A stretch of 64,000 nucleotides of DNA from Crenalkalicoccus roseus (GTDB taxonomy: Bacteria > Pseudomonadota > Alphaproteobacteria > Acetobacterales > Acetobacteraceae), in assembly GCF_004761865.1 (NCBI RefSeq), contig NZ_SJDM01000003.1, positions 197,081 through 261,080 of the forward strand, in the 5' to 3' direction. Below are positions 40,209 through 53,424 of this stretch, piece by piece (position 1 is the stretch's first letter; every line of letters starts with the position of its first letter). The position numbers and the translations under genes are program-made. The notes beneath the pieces were generated by a model, which saw only the letters and a program-made list of their open reading frames with translations, was not told the DNA's origin and made no database searches.

Positions 40209-43127
40209 ATGAACGCCTTCACCATTCCACGCGAGCGCATCGGCGACAGCCGCCTCGCCGCGCGGCTGCGGCGGGAGACGCAGGGCGAGGTGCTCTTCGC
40301 CCCCGGCGACCGCGGCCGCTACGCCACCGACGCCTCCATCTACCAGATCGAGCCGGTGGGCGTGCTGGTGCCGCGCACCGTCGCCGACGTGGAGGCGGCG
40401 CTGGCGATCTGCCGTGAGGAGGGCATTCCGGTGCTGCCGCGCGGCGGCGGCACCAGCCAGTGCGGGCAGACGGTGAACCGCGCCCTGGTGCTGGATTGCA
40501 GCAAGCATCTGCGCGGCGTGCTCGCGGTGGACCCGGAGGGGCAGCGCGCGACGGTCGAGCCCGGCATCACCCTCGGCGCGCTGAACGAGGCGCTGAAGCC
40601 GCACGGGCTGTTCTTCCCGGTGGACCCCTCCACCTGGGCGCGCTGCACCATCGGCGGCATGGCGGGCAACAACTCCTGCGGCGCCAAATCCATCCGCTAC
40701 GGGCTCATGGCGGACAATGTGCACGCCATAGACGCGCTGCTCGCCGATGGCAGCCGCTTCCGCTTCGGCGAGCTGCCCGACAATCTCGGCGCCGATGTCC
40801 CGCCCGGAATCGCCGAGCTGGTCCAGCGCCTGCGCGCCCTCGGCGCGCGGGAGGCGGAGGAGATCGCGGCGCGCTTTCCCGCCGTGCTGCGCCGCGTCGG
40901 CGGCTACAACATCGACGCGCTGACCCCGGCGGCGCGCGCCGCCGGGCGCGGCAACCTGGCGCGGCTCCTAGTGGGCAGCGAGGGGACGCTCGCCTTCTCC
41001 GCCGCGCTCGATCTCAGGCTCTGGCCGGTGAAGCCGCGCAAGGTGCTCGGCATCTGCCAGTTCCCGACCTTCCGCAAGGCGATGGAGGCGGCGCAGCACC
41101 TCGTCACCCTCGATCCGGAGGCGGTGGAGCTGGTGGACCGCACCATGATCGAGCTCGGCCGCTCCATCCCGATCTACCGCGCGACGATCGAGAGGATGCT
41201 CATCGGCGAGCCGGACAGCCTGCTGATCGTCGAATTCCACGGCCATGAGGAGGCGCCGCTGCTCGCCGCCCTCGGCCGGCTGGAGGAGATGATGGGCGAT
41301 CTCGGCCATCCCGGCGCCGTGGTGCGCGCGACCGACGCCACCTTCCAGGCGGCGATCGCCGAGGTGCGCGAGGCCGGACTCAACATCATGATGAGCATGA
41401 AGGGGGACGGGAAGCCGGTCTCCTTCATCGAGGACTGCGCCGTCGCCCTCCCCGACCTCGCCGACTTCACCGAGCGGCTGAACGCGGTGTTCGAGCGGTA
41501 CGGCACGAAGGGAACCTGGTACGCCCACGCCTCGGTCGGCTGCCTGCATGTCCGCCCGGTGCTGAACATGAAAGATCCGGGCGAGGTGCGCCGCATGCGC
41601 ACCATCGCCGAGGAGTGCTTCGCCCTGGTGCGCGAGTACAAGGGCAGCCACTCCGGCGAGCACGGGGATGGCATCGTGCGCTCCGAATTCCACGAGGCGA
41701 TGTTCGGCCTGCGCCTGGTCGCCGCCTTCGAGGCGGTGAAGGACGCCTTCGATCCGCGCGGCCTGCTCAACCCCGGCCGCATCGTGCGCGCGCCGCGCAT
41801 GGACGACCGCAGCCTGTTCCGCTACCCGCCCGGCTACGCCGCCGACCCGTCGGTGGCCCCGGCGCTCGACTGGTCGGCCTGGCCGGGCCCGCAAGGCGGG
41901 CTGCTCGGCGCGGTCGAGATGTGCAACAACAACGGCACCTGCCGGAAATTCGACGCCGGCGTGATGTGCCCCTCCTACCGCGTCACGCGCGATGAGAAGC
42001 ACGTCACGCGCGGGCGGGCCAACACGCTGCGCCTCGCGCTGACCGGCCAGCTCGGCCCCGGCGCCCTGGCCTCGGACGAGGTGCAGGAGGCGCTCGCCCT
42101 CTGCGTCTCCTGCAAGGGCTGCCGGCGCGAGTGCCCGACCGGGGTCGACATGGCGCGGATGAAGATCGAGGCCCTGGCGGCGCGGGCGCGCCGGCGCGGC
42201 ATCGGTGCCCGCGCGCGGCTGATCGCCACCCTGCCGCGCTGGGCGCCGCTGGCGAGCCGCCTCTCCATCCTCGCCAACGCGCGCGGCCGCATCCCCGGCC
42301 TCGCCGCGCTCGGCGAGCGCGCGCTCGGCCTCGCCGCCGACCGCCCCCTGCCCCGCTTCCGCCGCGACGCCTTCCGCGACGAAGAGCTGCCGGCGCCGCA
42401 AGGGCGGGAGGGCGAGGTGATCCTCTTTCCCGACCTGTTCAACCGCTACTTCGAGCCGGAGAACCTCCGCGCCGCCGCCCGCGTGCTTTCCGCCGCCGGC
42501 TACCGGCCGGCGGTGGCGCGGCCGCCGCGCGGGCGCCGACCCCTCGACGAGGGGCGCACCCTGCTCGCCGCCGGGCTGGTGGAGGAGGCGCGGGCGGAGG
42601 CGCGGCGGACGCTCGAGGCGCTGTCCCGATTCGCCGCGCCGGTGATCGGCATCGAGCCTTCCTCGCTGCTGACGTTGCGCGACGAGCTTCCCTCGCTGCT
42701 GCCGGGCGAGGCGGCGGTGAACCTCGCCGCGCGGGCGCTGCTGCTCTCGGAATTCCTGGCGCGGGAGAAGCCCCGCCTCTCCCTGAAGCCGCTGCCGGAG
42801 CCGGCAGCGCACATCCATGGGCACTGCCACCAGAAGAGCTTCGGCGCCTTCCCCGCGGCGGTGGCGACGCTCGCCATGATCCCGGGCCTGAAGGTGACCC
42901 CCATCACCTCCTCCTGCTGCGGCATGGCCGGCAGCTTCGGCTACGAGGCGGAGCACCAGGCGGTGTCGCGGGCGATGGCGGAGCTCTCCCTGCTGCCCGC
43001 GGTGCGCGCCGCCCCACCCGGGCACCTGATCGTCGCCGACGGCACCTCCTGCCGCCACCAGATCCGGGACCTCTCGGGGCGGGAGGCGCTGCACAGCGTG
43101 CGGGTGCTGGAGCGCGCCCTGGCGTGA
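40209..43127 (+). CDS. FAD-linked oxidase fused to Fe-S domain (2-hydroxyacid dehydrogenase, YdiJ/GlcD-GlcF type)
   Basis: 972 residues. An FAD-binding domain (PRGGGTSQCGQTVN, then GGMAGNNSCGAKSIRYG) is followed by an FAD-oxidase C-terminal domain (GEHGDGIVRSEFH and FDPRGLLNPGRIV). Ferredoxin-like cysteines come next: C572 and C578 in CNNNGTC, CPSY, and C632/C635/C638/C642 in CVSCKGCRRECPTG. A C-terminal CCG domain holds HGHCHQKSFG and SSCCGMAGSFGYE. It therefore joins GlcD- and GlcF-like parts in one chain, like D-2-hydroxyglutarate or D-lactate dehydrogenases, passing electrons to quinone. Substrate unproven. AAGGGA precedes the start. Confidence 0.9.
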   Translation: MNAFTIPRERIGDSRLAARLRRETQGEVLFAPGDRGRYATDASIYQIEPVGVLVPRTVADVEAALAICREEGIPVLPRGGGTSQCGQTVNRALVLDCSKHLRGVLAVDPEGQRATVEPGITLGALNEALKPHGLFFPVDPSTWARCTIGGMAGNNSCGAKSIRYGLMADNVHAIDALLADGSRFRFGELPDNLGADVPPGIAELVQRLRALGAREAEEIAARFPAVLRRVGGYNIDALTPAARAAGRGNLARLLVGSEGTLAFSAALDLRLWPVKPRKVLGICQFPTFRKAMEAAQHLVTLDPEAVELVDRTMIELGRSIPIYRATIERMLIGEPDSLLIVEFHGHEEAPLLAALGRLEEMMGDLGHPGAVVRATDATFQAAIAEVREAGLNIMMSMKGDGKPVSFIEDCAVALPDLADFTERLNAVFERYGTKGTWYAHASVGCLHVRPVLNMKDPGEVRRMRTIAEECFALVREYKGSHSGEHGDGIVRSEFHEAMFGLRLVAAFEAVKDAFDPRGLLNPGRIVRAPRMDDRSLFRYPPGYAADPSVAPALDWSAWPGPQGGLLGAVEMCNNNGTCRKFDAGVMCPSYRVTRDEKHVTRGRANTLRLALTGQLGPGALASDEVQEALALCVSCKGCRRECPTGVDMARMKIEALAARARRRGIGARARLIATLPRWAPLASRLSILANARGRIPGLAALGERALGLAADRPLPRFRRDAFRDEELPAPQGREGEVILFPDLFNRYFEPENLRAAARVLSAAGYRPAVARPPRGRRPLDEGRTLLAAGLVEEARAEARRTLEALSRFAAPVIGIEPSSLLTLRDELPSLLPGEAAVNLAARALLLSEFLAREKPRLSLKPLPEPAAHIHGHCHQKSFGAFPAAVATLAMIPGLKVTPITSSCCGMAGSFGYEAEHQAVSRAMAELSLLPAVRAAPPGHLIVADGTSCRHQIRDLSGREALHSVRVLERALA

Positions 43128-43170
43128 TCCGGCCGGCGCGCCGCCTTGGTCCGGCAGCACCCTCTCGGCT

Positions 43171-43842
43171 ATGCTCGCAGACGTGAACCTGCTGACGCCC
43201 GCCCATGCCCGCCTGCCCGTCGAGGTCGTGTTCGACCTCGTCTGCCCCTGGTGCTTCCTCGGGATCCGGCGGCTGTGGCGGGCGCTGCGCGCCCGGCCCG
43301 AGGTGCGGGTGGAGCTGATCTGGCGGCCCTTCCTGCTCAACCCCGACCTCTCGCCCCAGGGCGTGCCGCGGCACGAGTATCTGGCGCGGAAATTCGGCGG
43401 CGAGGAGCGGGCGCGGCGCCTGCACGGCACCCTTTCCGAACTCGGCCGCGCCGAAGGGATCGCCTTCCGCTTCGAGCGGATCCGCCGCATCCCCCACACC
43501 CTGGACGCGCACCGCCTGGTGCGCTGGGCCGACCGCCAGGGCTCCGCCGATGCGATGGTGGAGGCGCTGTTCGAGGCCTACTTCACCGATGGGGTGGACA
43601 TCGGCGATCCGGCGGCGCTGGCCGGCATCGCCGCCCGCCTCGGGCTCGACGGCACCGCGGCGCGGCGATTCCTCGCCGGCGTGACGGATGTGGAGGCGGT
43701 GCACGCCGACAACCTGCGCGCGCACCGCCTCGGCATCAACGGCGTGCCCTGCTTCGTCGTTGCCGGCCGCCACGCCATCGCCGGCGCGCAGGAGCCGGAG
43801 GTGCTGGAGCGGCTGTTCGACGTGGCGCTGGTGGAGGGCTGA
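43171..43842 (+). CDS. DsbA family oxidoreductase (FrnE-like)
   Basis: 223-residue thioredoxin-fold protein with CPWC in DLVCPWCFLGIRRL and no signal peptide, so it is cytoplasmic. It has the helical insert and the cis-Pro segment NGVPCFVVAGRHAIAGAQ.PEVL typical of FrnE/2-hydroxychromene-2-carboxylate isomerase-like DsbA proteins. It probably acts as a thiol-disulfide oxidoreductase. It follows the FAD/Fe-S dehydrogenase by 43 bases and faces mfd. Confidence 0.88.
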   Translation: MLADVNLLTPAHARLPVEVVFDLVCPWCFLGIRRLWRALRARPEVRVELIWRPFLLNPDLSPQGVPRHEYLARKFGGEERARRLHGTLSELGRAEGIAFRFERIRRIPHTLDAHRLVRWADRQGSADAMVEALFEAYFTDGVDIGDPAALAGIAARLGLDGTAARRFLAGVTDVEAVHADNLRAHRLGINGVPCFVVAGRHAIAGAQEPEVLERLFDVALVEG

Positions 43843-43863
43843 GCCACAGCCACCCGGCTCGGT

Positions 43864-43880
43864 GAAGGCGGCCGCTGGTA

Positions 43881-43893
<13 letters not shown>
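43864..43893. terminator. Bidirectional terminator hairpin between DsbA-like gene and mfd
   Basis: GAAGGCGGCC-N10-GGCCGCCTTC makes a perfect 10-bp stem around the mfd stop codon, 21 bases after the DsbA-like stop. Read on either strand it ends with a pyrimidine-rich side, but there is no long T-run. Confidence 0.6.
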
Positions 43894-47377
<3,484 letters not shown>

Positions 47378-47381
<4 letters not shown>

Positions 47382-47665
47382 TCTCGTTCCGGCAGGCCGG
47401 CGCCGGGGCGCCCGCATTCCGCCGCCATCCGTTCCAGCATGGGGGAGCGGACCTCCTCGGGGATCGGGCGGCGGCCGGTGAGCCAGTCCGAGAGGTCCAC
47501 GTCCGGGTGGTCGAGCACCGCCTCCAGCGCGTCAAGCTCGGCCTCGGAGAGGGCGCCGATGTGCCGCGCGACGAAGCCCCCGACCATCAGGTCGGCCTCC
47601 CTGGTGCCCCTGTGGCGGGCGCGGAACAGCAGGCGGCGGCGGCGGGGGTCGAGTTCGGTGGGCAT
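47378..47665 (-). CDS. sdhE: FAD assembly factor SdhE (succinate dehydrogenase assembly factor 2)
   Basis: 95 residues with the SdhE core RRRRLLFRARHRGTREADLMVGGF: the RGxxE motif is RGTRE, followed by helices with LDALEAVLD.PD.DL..WL. SdhE promotes covalent flavinylation of SdhA. Mets 9 and 13 codons upstream (47692, 47704) are in frame; the chosen one gives normal family length, but no start has a clear ribosome site. It is divergent from recG across 84 bases and leads into mfd. Confidence 0.9.
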
Positions 47666-47749
47666 GTCGTCGTGCGGCGTGGGCGCTGGCATATAGAGGC
47701 CCATGGGAATCCTGTCAGCCCGACGCGCCGGCCCCGGAGGGGGGCGCGC

Positions 47750-49891
47750 GTGATCCCGGCCGGGATGCTGCCGGCGGCGCCGGAGCGGCGGGAGGCGGGG
47801 GCGCTCCCCGCGCCCGATCCCCGCCTCGCGCCCCTGCTCGCGCCGCTCGCCGCCCTGCCCGGCGTCGGCCCCGCGATCGGGCGGCGGCTGAAGGAGGCGG
47901 TGGGCGGCGAGCGGGTGCTCGACCTGCTGTTCCACCTGCCCGAGCGCTACGCGCGCCGCCTGTCCGTCGCCCGCCCCTCCGAGGCGCCACCCGACGCGGA
48001 GGTGGTCCTGCCCGCGGAGGTGGAGGGGCTGCGCGCCGCCCTCTCCCGCCAGGGCCGCCGCTACGTCGAGGTGCGGACGCGCGCCGGCGGCGGAGAGCGG
48101 CTGGTGCTGCGCTACATCAACGGCCGGCTGGACTGGCTGCGCGCCCAGATGCCGCCGGGCACGCGGCGGCTCTTCGCCGGCAAGGTGAGGCCGGAGGCGA
48201 CAGGCGGCTTCGCCATGATGAATCCGCTCTCCGCCACCGGCCCGGAGGGGCTGCCGGAGACCGAGCCGGTCTGGCCCCTGGTCCACGGCCTGCGCGGCGC
48301 TCAGGTGGCGCGGGCGATGGCGGCGGCGCTGGAGCGGCTGCCGGACCTCCCCGAATGGCACGACGCCGCGCTGCTGCGCCGCGAGGGCTGGCCCGGCTTC
48401 GCCGCCGCGCTCCGCGCCGTGCAGGCCCCGGAGACCGCACCCCCGCCGGCGGCACGGTGGCGCCTCGCCTATGACGAGGTGCTGGCCGGGCAGGTGGCGC
48501 TGGCCCTGGTGCGCCGCCGCGCCCGGCTGCGGCCGGGCCGCGCGCTGACCGGGGACGGGCGGCTGCGCGCGGCGGCGCTCGCCGCCTTCGGCCACCCCCT
48601 CACGCCGAGCCAGGCCCATGCGCTGGCCGAGATCGACGCCGACCTCGCCGCGCCGCACCGGATGCTGCGCCTGCTCCAGGGCGATGTGGGGGCGGGCAAG
48701 ACGCTGGTCGCCGCCCTCGCGATGCTGCGGGCGGTGGAGGCCGGGGCGCAGGCGGCGCTGATGGCGCCGACCGAGATCCTGGCCCGGCAGCATGTGCGCA
48801 CCCTGGCGCGGCTCTGCCTGCCGGCCGGGGTGCGGGTGGAGCTCCTGGCCGGCAGCGTGAAGGGCGCGCAGCGGCGGCGGGTGCTGGCGGGGCTGGCCGA
48901 GGGGGCGGTGAACATCGTCGTCGGCACCCACGCCCTGTTCCAGGAGGGGGTGCGGTTCCGCGACCTCGGCCTCGCCGTGGTGGACGAGCAGCACCGCTTC
49001 GGCGTGGCGCAGCGGCTGCTGCTGGCCGAGAAGGGCGAGGCGGCGGACATGCTGGTGATGACGGCAACGCCCATCCCCCGCACCCTGCTGCTGACGCAAT
49101 GGGGCGAGATGGCGGTCTCGCGCCTCACCGGCAAGCCGGCGGGGCGGCAGGCGGTCACCACCACGCTGCACGGGCTGCGCCAGCTCGACCAGGTGGTGGC
49201 CGGCCTCGCCCGGGCGCTCGGCCGCGGCGCGCGGATCTACTGGGTCTGCCCGCATGTCGCGGAGAGCGAGGCGCTCGACATCGCCGCCGCCGAGACCCGC
49301 TTCGCCGAGCTGTCGCAGCGCTTCGGCCCGGTGGTCGGCCTCGCCCACGGGCGGATGGAGGCGGAGGCGCGGGAGGCCGCGCTCGCCGACTTCGCCGCCG
49401 GGCGCACCCGCATCCTGGTCGCCACCACGGTGATCGAGGTCGGCGTGGACGTGCCGGAGGCGACGGTGATGGTGGTGGAGCACGCCGAACGTTTCGGCCT
49501 GGCGCAGCTCCACCAGCTCCGCGGCCGGGTCGGGCGCGGCGCGGCGGCCTCCTACTGCATGCTGCTCTACGACGAGGCGCTCGGCCACGCCTCGCGCGAG
49601 CGGCTGCTGATCCTGCGCGACACCGAGGACGGCTTCGCCATCGCCGACGCCGATTTCCGCCTGCGCGGCGGCGGCGAGGCGCTGGGCACGCGCCAGTCCG
49701 GCGCGCCGGTGTTCCGCCTCGGCCTCGAGGACGGCGAGGCGCAGGAGGGGCTGCTCGCCATGGCGCATCGCGACGCGGCGCTGCTGCTCGAGAAGGACCC
49801 GGCGCTGGCCGGCGCGCGCGGCCAGGCGGTGCGGCTGCTGCTGTCGCTGTTCGGCAGGGCGGAGGCGATGGCGACGCTGCGGGCGGGATGA
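47750..49891 (+). CDS. recG: ATP-dependent DNA helicase RecG
   Basis: 713 residues. A wedge/OB domain at the N-terminus (PGVGPAIGRRLKE, DLLFHLPERY) is followed by SF2 motors: GDVGAGKTLVAALAML, MAPTEILARQH, DEQHRFGV, TATPIPRTL, VIEVGVDVPEATVMVVEHAERFG, QLHQLRGRVGRG. RecG remodels stalled forks and R-loops. The GTG start has GGAGG at 47736-47740 with good spacing; an ATG at 47765 is the alternative. Confidence 0.96.
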   Translation: MIPAGMLPAAPERREAGALPAPDPRLAPLLAPLAALPGVGPAIGRRLKEAVGGERVLDLLFHLPERYARRLSVARPSEAPPDAEVVLPAEVEGLRAALSRQGRRYVEVRTRAGGGERLVLRYINGRLDWLRAQMPPGTRRLFAGKVRPEATGGFAMMNPLSATGPEGLPETEPVWPLVHGLRGAQVARAMAAALERLPDLPEWHDAALLRREGWPGFAAALRAVQAPETAPPPAARWRLAYDEVLAGQVALALVRRRARLRPGRALTGDGRLRAAALAAFGHPLTPSQAHALAEIDADLAAPHRMLRLLQGDVGAGKTLVAALAMLRAVEAGAQAALMAPTEILARQHVRTLARLCLPAGVRVELLAGSVKGAQRRRVLAGLAEGAVNIVVGTHALFQEGVRFRDLGLAVVDEQHRFGVAQRLLLAEKGEAADMLVMTATPIPRTLLLTQWGEMAVSRLTGKPAGRQAVTTTLHGLRQLDQVVAGLARALGRGARIYWVCPHVAESEALDIAAAETRFAELSQRFGPVVGLAHGRMEAEAREAALADFAAGRTRILVATTVIEVGVDVPEATVMVVEHAERFGLAQLHQLRGRVGRGAAASYCMLLYDEALGHASRERLLILRDTEDGFAIADADFRLRGGGEALGTRQSGAPVFRLGLEDGEAQEGLLAMAHRDAALLLEKDPALAGARGQAVRLLLSLFGRAEAMATLRAG

Positions 49892-49966
49892 GGCCGGGCG
49901 CCCGGAGCCCTTGCAAACCATTCACGGGCTTGTAAATCCGCCGCCGACCGTACTGGGGGACCCGGA

Positions 49967-50722
49967 TTGGCCGCGCTGATCGAGATCGAGCGCCTGACCA
50001 AGCGCTTCGGCAGCTTCACCGCCGTGGACGACGTGTCCTTCGCCGTGGACCGGGGCGAGGTGCTGGGCTTCCTCGGTCCGAACGGCGCCGGCAAGTCCAC
50101 CACCATGCGCATGATCGCGGGCTTCATGCCGCCCACCGCCGGCACGGCGCGGATCTGCGGCGCCGACGTGGTGGACCGGCCGGTGGAGGCCAAGCGCCAT
50201 CTCGGCTACCTGCCCGAGGGCGCGCCCACCTACCCCGAGATGACGGTGGCGGGCTTCCTCCGCTTCGTCGCGCGCATCCGCGGCTACCGCGGCGGCGAGG
50301 CGGCGGACCGCGTGGCGCAGGCCATGCGCCTGACCCAGCTCGAGGGCGTGCGGCTGCAGCCGATCGAGACCCTCTCCAAGGGCTTCAAGCGCCGCGTCGG
50401 CCTCGCCCAGGCGCTGCTGCACGACCCGCCGGCGCTGGTGCTGGACGAGCCGACGGACGGGCTCGACCCCAACCAGAAGCACGAGGTGCGGGCGCTGATC
50501 CGCCGCATGGCGCCGGAGAAGGCAATCATCATCTCCACCCACATCCTCGAGGAGGTGGACGCGGTCTGCACCCGAGCCGTCATCATCGCCGGCGGGCGGG
50601 TGGTGGTGGACGCGCCGCCGCGCCAGCTCGCCCGCGACGGGCGTTCGCTCGACGAGGTGTTCCGCGAACTCACCCTCGGCGCGCCGCCCGCGCCGGCGCC
50701 GGAAGCGATGGAGGCGGCCTGA
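49967..50722 (+). CDS. ABC transporter ATP-binding protein, GldA-like
   Basis: 251-residue ABC ATPase starting at TTG after GGGGGA. It shows Walker A LGPNGAGKST, signature LSKGFKRRVGLAQAL, Walker B ALVLDEPTDGLDP and the H-loop STHILEEV. It resembles GldA and NosF/DrrA-type ATPases that pair with multi-pass permeases. The ATG of the permease gene overlaps its stop (TGATG), so the two are coupled. First gene of a four-gene transporter operon. Confidence 0.92.
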   Translation: MAALIEIERLTKRFGSFTAVDDVSFAVDRGEVLGFLGPNGAGKSTTMRMIAGFMPPTAGTARICGADVVDRPVEAKRHLGYLPEGAPTYPEMTVAGFLRFVARIRGYRGGEAADRVAQAMRLTQLEGVRLQPIETLSKGFKRRVGLAQALLHDPPALVLDEPTDGLDPNQKHEVRALIRRMAPEKAIIISTHILEEVDAVCTRAVIIAGGRVVVDAPPRQLARDGRSLDEVFRELTLGAPPAPAPEAMEAA

Positions 50723-51453
50723 TGCGTCCGGCCCTGATCGTCGCGCAGCGGGAGCTCGCGAGCTACTTCGCCACCCCCGTTGCCTATGTGTTCATCGTCA
50801 TCTTCCTGATCCTCTCCGGCGCGCTCACCTTCACGCTCGGCAATTTCTTCGCCCGCGGCCAGGCGGACCTGATCCCCTTCTTCTCCTTCGTGCCCTGGCT
50901 GTTCCTGTTCCTGGTGCCCGCCATCACCATGCGGCTCTGGGCGGAGGAGCGGCGCCTCGGCACGATCGAGCTGCTGCTGACCCTGCCGCTGGCGCAGTGG
51001 CAGGCGGTGCTCGGCAAGTTCCTCGCCGCCTGGGCCTTCTGCGCCATCGCGCTGGCGCTGACCTTCCCGCTCTGGATCACCGTGAACATCCTCGGCGAAC
51101 CCGACAACGGGGTGATCCTCGCGGGCTATGCCGGCTGCCTGCTGGTGGCCGGGGCCTATCTCGCGGTCGGCGCCGCGGTCTCGGCGCTGACCCGCAACCA
51201 GGTGATCGCCTTCGTGCTCGCGGTGGCGATCTGCTTCGTCTTCGCCGCCGCCGGCAGCCCGATCGTGACCGAGTTCCTCTCGGCCCGCCTGCCGGCGCTG
51301 GCCGAGGCGGCGCGCGCCCTCTCGGTGGCGGAGCGGTTCAGCGGCTTCACCCGCGGCGTCGTCGCGCTGCGCGACCTCGTCTTCTTCGCCAGCTTCATGG
51401 GCTTCTTCCTGTTCCTGAACGCGGTGGTGCTCGACCACCGGAAGGCGGACTGA
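50722..51453 (+). CDS. ABC transporter permease, GldF-like
   Basis: 243 residues with six membrane helices. The opening IVAQRELASYFATPVAYVFIVIFLILSG and MRLWAEERRLGTIELLLTLPL are typical of the ABC-2 type GldF/CcmB-like permease group. It forms the membrane channel for the preceding ATPase. In Bacteroidetes GldAFG supports gliding, but in non-gliding proteobacteria the cargo is unknown. Confidence 0.9.
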   Translation: MRPALIVAQRELASYFATPVAYVFIVIFLILSGALTFTLGNFFARGQADLIPFFSFVPWLFLFLVPAITMRLWAEERRLGTIELLLTLPLAQWQAVLGKFLAAWAFCAIALALTFPLWITVNILGEPDNGVILAGYAGCLLVAGAYLAVGAAVSALTRNQVIAFVLAVAICFVFAAAGSPIVTEFLSARLPALAEAARALSVAERFSGFTRGVVALRDLVFFASFMGFFLFLNAVVLDHRKAD

Positions 51454-51456
51454 GAG

Positions 51457-53400
51457 ATGAGCGGCTCGCTCCCCCCTCCTCGCCCCGGCAGCCGGCGCCT
51501 CTGGTCCTCGGCGCTCGGCGTGCTCGCCGCGGCGGCGCTGGCGATCGGCGCGACCATGCTGGCCGAGCGCGCCGCGCCGCGCGCCCGGCTCGACCTGACC
51601 GAGCAGCGCCTCTACACCCTGTCGGAGGGCACGCGGCAGGTGCTGGAGGGTCTGCGGGACCCCATCACCCTGCGCCTGTTCTACTCCCGCCGCCTCGGCG
51701 CCACGATCCCGCTCTACGGCGCCTACGCCGACCGGGTGCGGGAGATGCTGGCGGAATACGTCGCCGTCTCGGGCGGCAGGATCCGTCTCGAGGTGTACGA
51801 CCCCGAGCCGTTCAGCGAGCTCGAGGACCGCGCGCTGGCCTACGGGCTGCAGGGCGTGCCGGTGGACCAGTCGGGCGAACAGGTCTATTTCGGCCTCGTC
51901 GGCACCAACCTGGTGGACGACGAGCGCACCATCCCCTTCTTTCAGCCCGAGCGCGAGCGCTTCCTCGAATACGACCTGACGCGGCTGGTCTGGGAGCTCA
52001 CCAGCCCGGAGCGCCCGGTGGTGGGGGTGATGTCCTCCCTGCCGCTGAACGGCGACCCGCGGGCGATGATGCTGCGCATGGGCGGCGGCCAGCCCTTCGC
52101 GGTGATGCAGCAGCTCCGCCAGTTCTTCACCGTGCGCGAGGTGCCGCTCGACGCGCGGGCGATCGAGCCCGAGGTGCGGGTGCTGGTGGTTGCGCACGCG
52201 CAGAACCTGCCGGAGGCGACGCAGTACGCCATCGACCAGTTCGTGATGCGCGGCGGCACGCTGTTCGTGATGGTGGACCCGCATTCGGAAAGCCAGGCGA
52301 GCCGCCCCGGCCCCGGCGGGCAGCCACCGCGCGACACCGCCTCCTCCCTCGACCGGCTGCTGCACGCCTGGGGGGTGGAGGCGCCGCGCGAGCGGGTGGT
52401 GCTCGACCTGCGCGGCGCCTGGCGGGTGCGCGCCAGCCCGCAGGACCGGGTGCAGGCGGTGGACTACGTCGCCTGGTACAACCTCCAGGGCGACAGCCTG
52501 AACCGCGACGAGGTCGCCACCGCCCGGCTCGACCAGGTGACGGTCGCCTCCGCCGGCGAGGTGCGGTTGCGCGAAGGCGCGACGGTGGAGTTCGTGCCCC
52601 TCCTCACCTCCTCGCCGCACTCCATGCTGGTCGAGGCGGAGCGGGTGCGCCACAACCCCGACCCGGCGCGTCTGCTTGCCGATTTCCGCCCCGACGGAGA
52701 GCGCCGGGTGCTGATGGCGCGGCTGCGCGCCCCCCTCGCCTCCGCCTTCCCCGACGGCCCGCCGCCCGCCCCTCCGGCGGCCGAGGGGCAGGAGCCGCCA
52801 GGGGAGCTTCCCGCCCACCGCGCCCGCACCGAGGGGCCGGCGAACATCGTGGTGGCGAACGATTCCGACCTGCTGGAGGACCGCTTCTGGGTCCGCGCCC
52901 AGGACTTCTTCGGCCAGACCATCCTCACCCCCTTCAGCGGCAACGGCGCGCTGGTGGTGAACCTGGTGGACGTGCTCTCGGGCACGGATGCGCTGATCTC
53001 GCTCCGCTCCCGTGGCGAATCCCTCCGCCCCTTCACCCTGGTCGAGGACATCCGCCGCGCCGCCGACGCCGAGTTCCGCCAGACCGAGCGCCAGCTCCAG
53101 CAGCGGCTGGAGGAGACCGAGCGCCGCCTGCGCGAGCTGCGCCAGGGCGCCGGCCAGGGCGCGGAGCGGCAGACCGTCATCACGTCCGAGCAGCGCGCCG
53201 AGATCGACGCGGCGCGGGAGGAGATCCTGCGCACCCGGAGCGAGCTGCGCGGCGTGCAGCTCGAACTCCGCCGCGAGATCGAGCGGCTGGAGACGGTGCT
53301 GCGCCTGGTGAACATCGTCCTCGTCCCGGCGCTGCTCACCCTGTTCGCCATCGGCCTCGCCGTGGTGCGGCTGCGCCGGCGGGCGGCGGCCCGCGGATGA
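51457..53400 (+). CDS. GldG-like ABC-type auxiliary protein
   Basis: 647 residues. One N-terminal helix (SALGVLAAAALAIGATML) is followed by the extracytoplasmic domain that opens RLDLTEQRLYTLSEGTRQVLEGL, the hallmark of GldG/ABC_transp_aux proteins. QGVPVDQSGEQVYFGLVGTN and MRGGTLFVMVDPHSE follow. A coiled coil lies near the end (about 525-610, rich in Glu/Arg/Gln heptads), then one C-terminal helix and a basic tail. It probably acts in the periplasm with the ABC complex. It begins 3 bases after the permease stop. Confidence 0.9.
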   Translation: MSGSLPPPRPGSRRLWSSALGVLAAAALAIGATMLAERAAPRARLDLTEQRLYTLSEGTRQVLEGLRDPITLRLFYSRRLGATIPLYGAYADRVREMLAEYVAVSGGRIRLEVYDPEPFSELEDRALAYGLQGVPVDQSGEQVYFGLVGTNLVDDERTIPFFQPERERFLEYDLTRLVWELTSPERPVVGVMSSLPLNGDPRAMMLRMGGGQPFAVMQQLRQFFTVREVPLDARAIEPEVRVLVVAHAQNLPEATQYAIDQFVMRGGTLFVMVDPHSESQASRPGPGGQPPRDTASSLDRLLHAWGVEAPRERVVLDLRGAWRVRASPQDRVQAVDYVAWYNLQGDSLNRDEVATARLDQVTVASAGEVRLREGATVEFVPLLTSSPHSMLVEAERVRHNPDPARLLADFRPDGERRVLMARLRAPLASAFPDGPPPAPPAAEGQEPPGELPAHRARTEGPANIVVANDSDLLEDRFWVRAQDFFGQTILTPFSGNGALVVNLVDVLSGTDALISLRSRGESLRPFTLVEDIRRAADAEFRQTERQLQQRLEETERRLRELRQGAGQGAERQTVITSEQRAEIDAAREEILRTRSELRGVQLELRREIERLETVLRLVNIVLVPALLTLFAIGLAVVRLRRRAAARG

Positions 53401-53424
53401 GGCCCGGGGACGCGGGAGGCTGAG

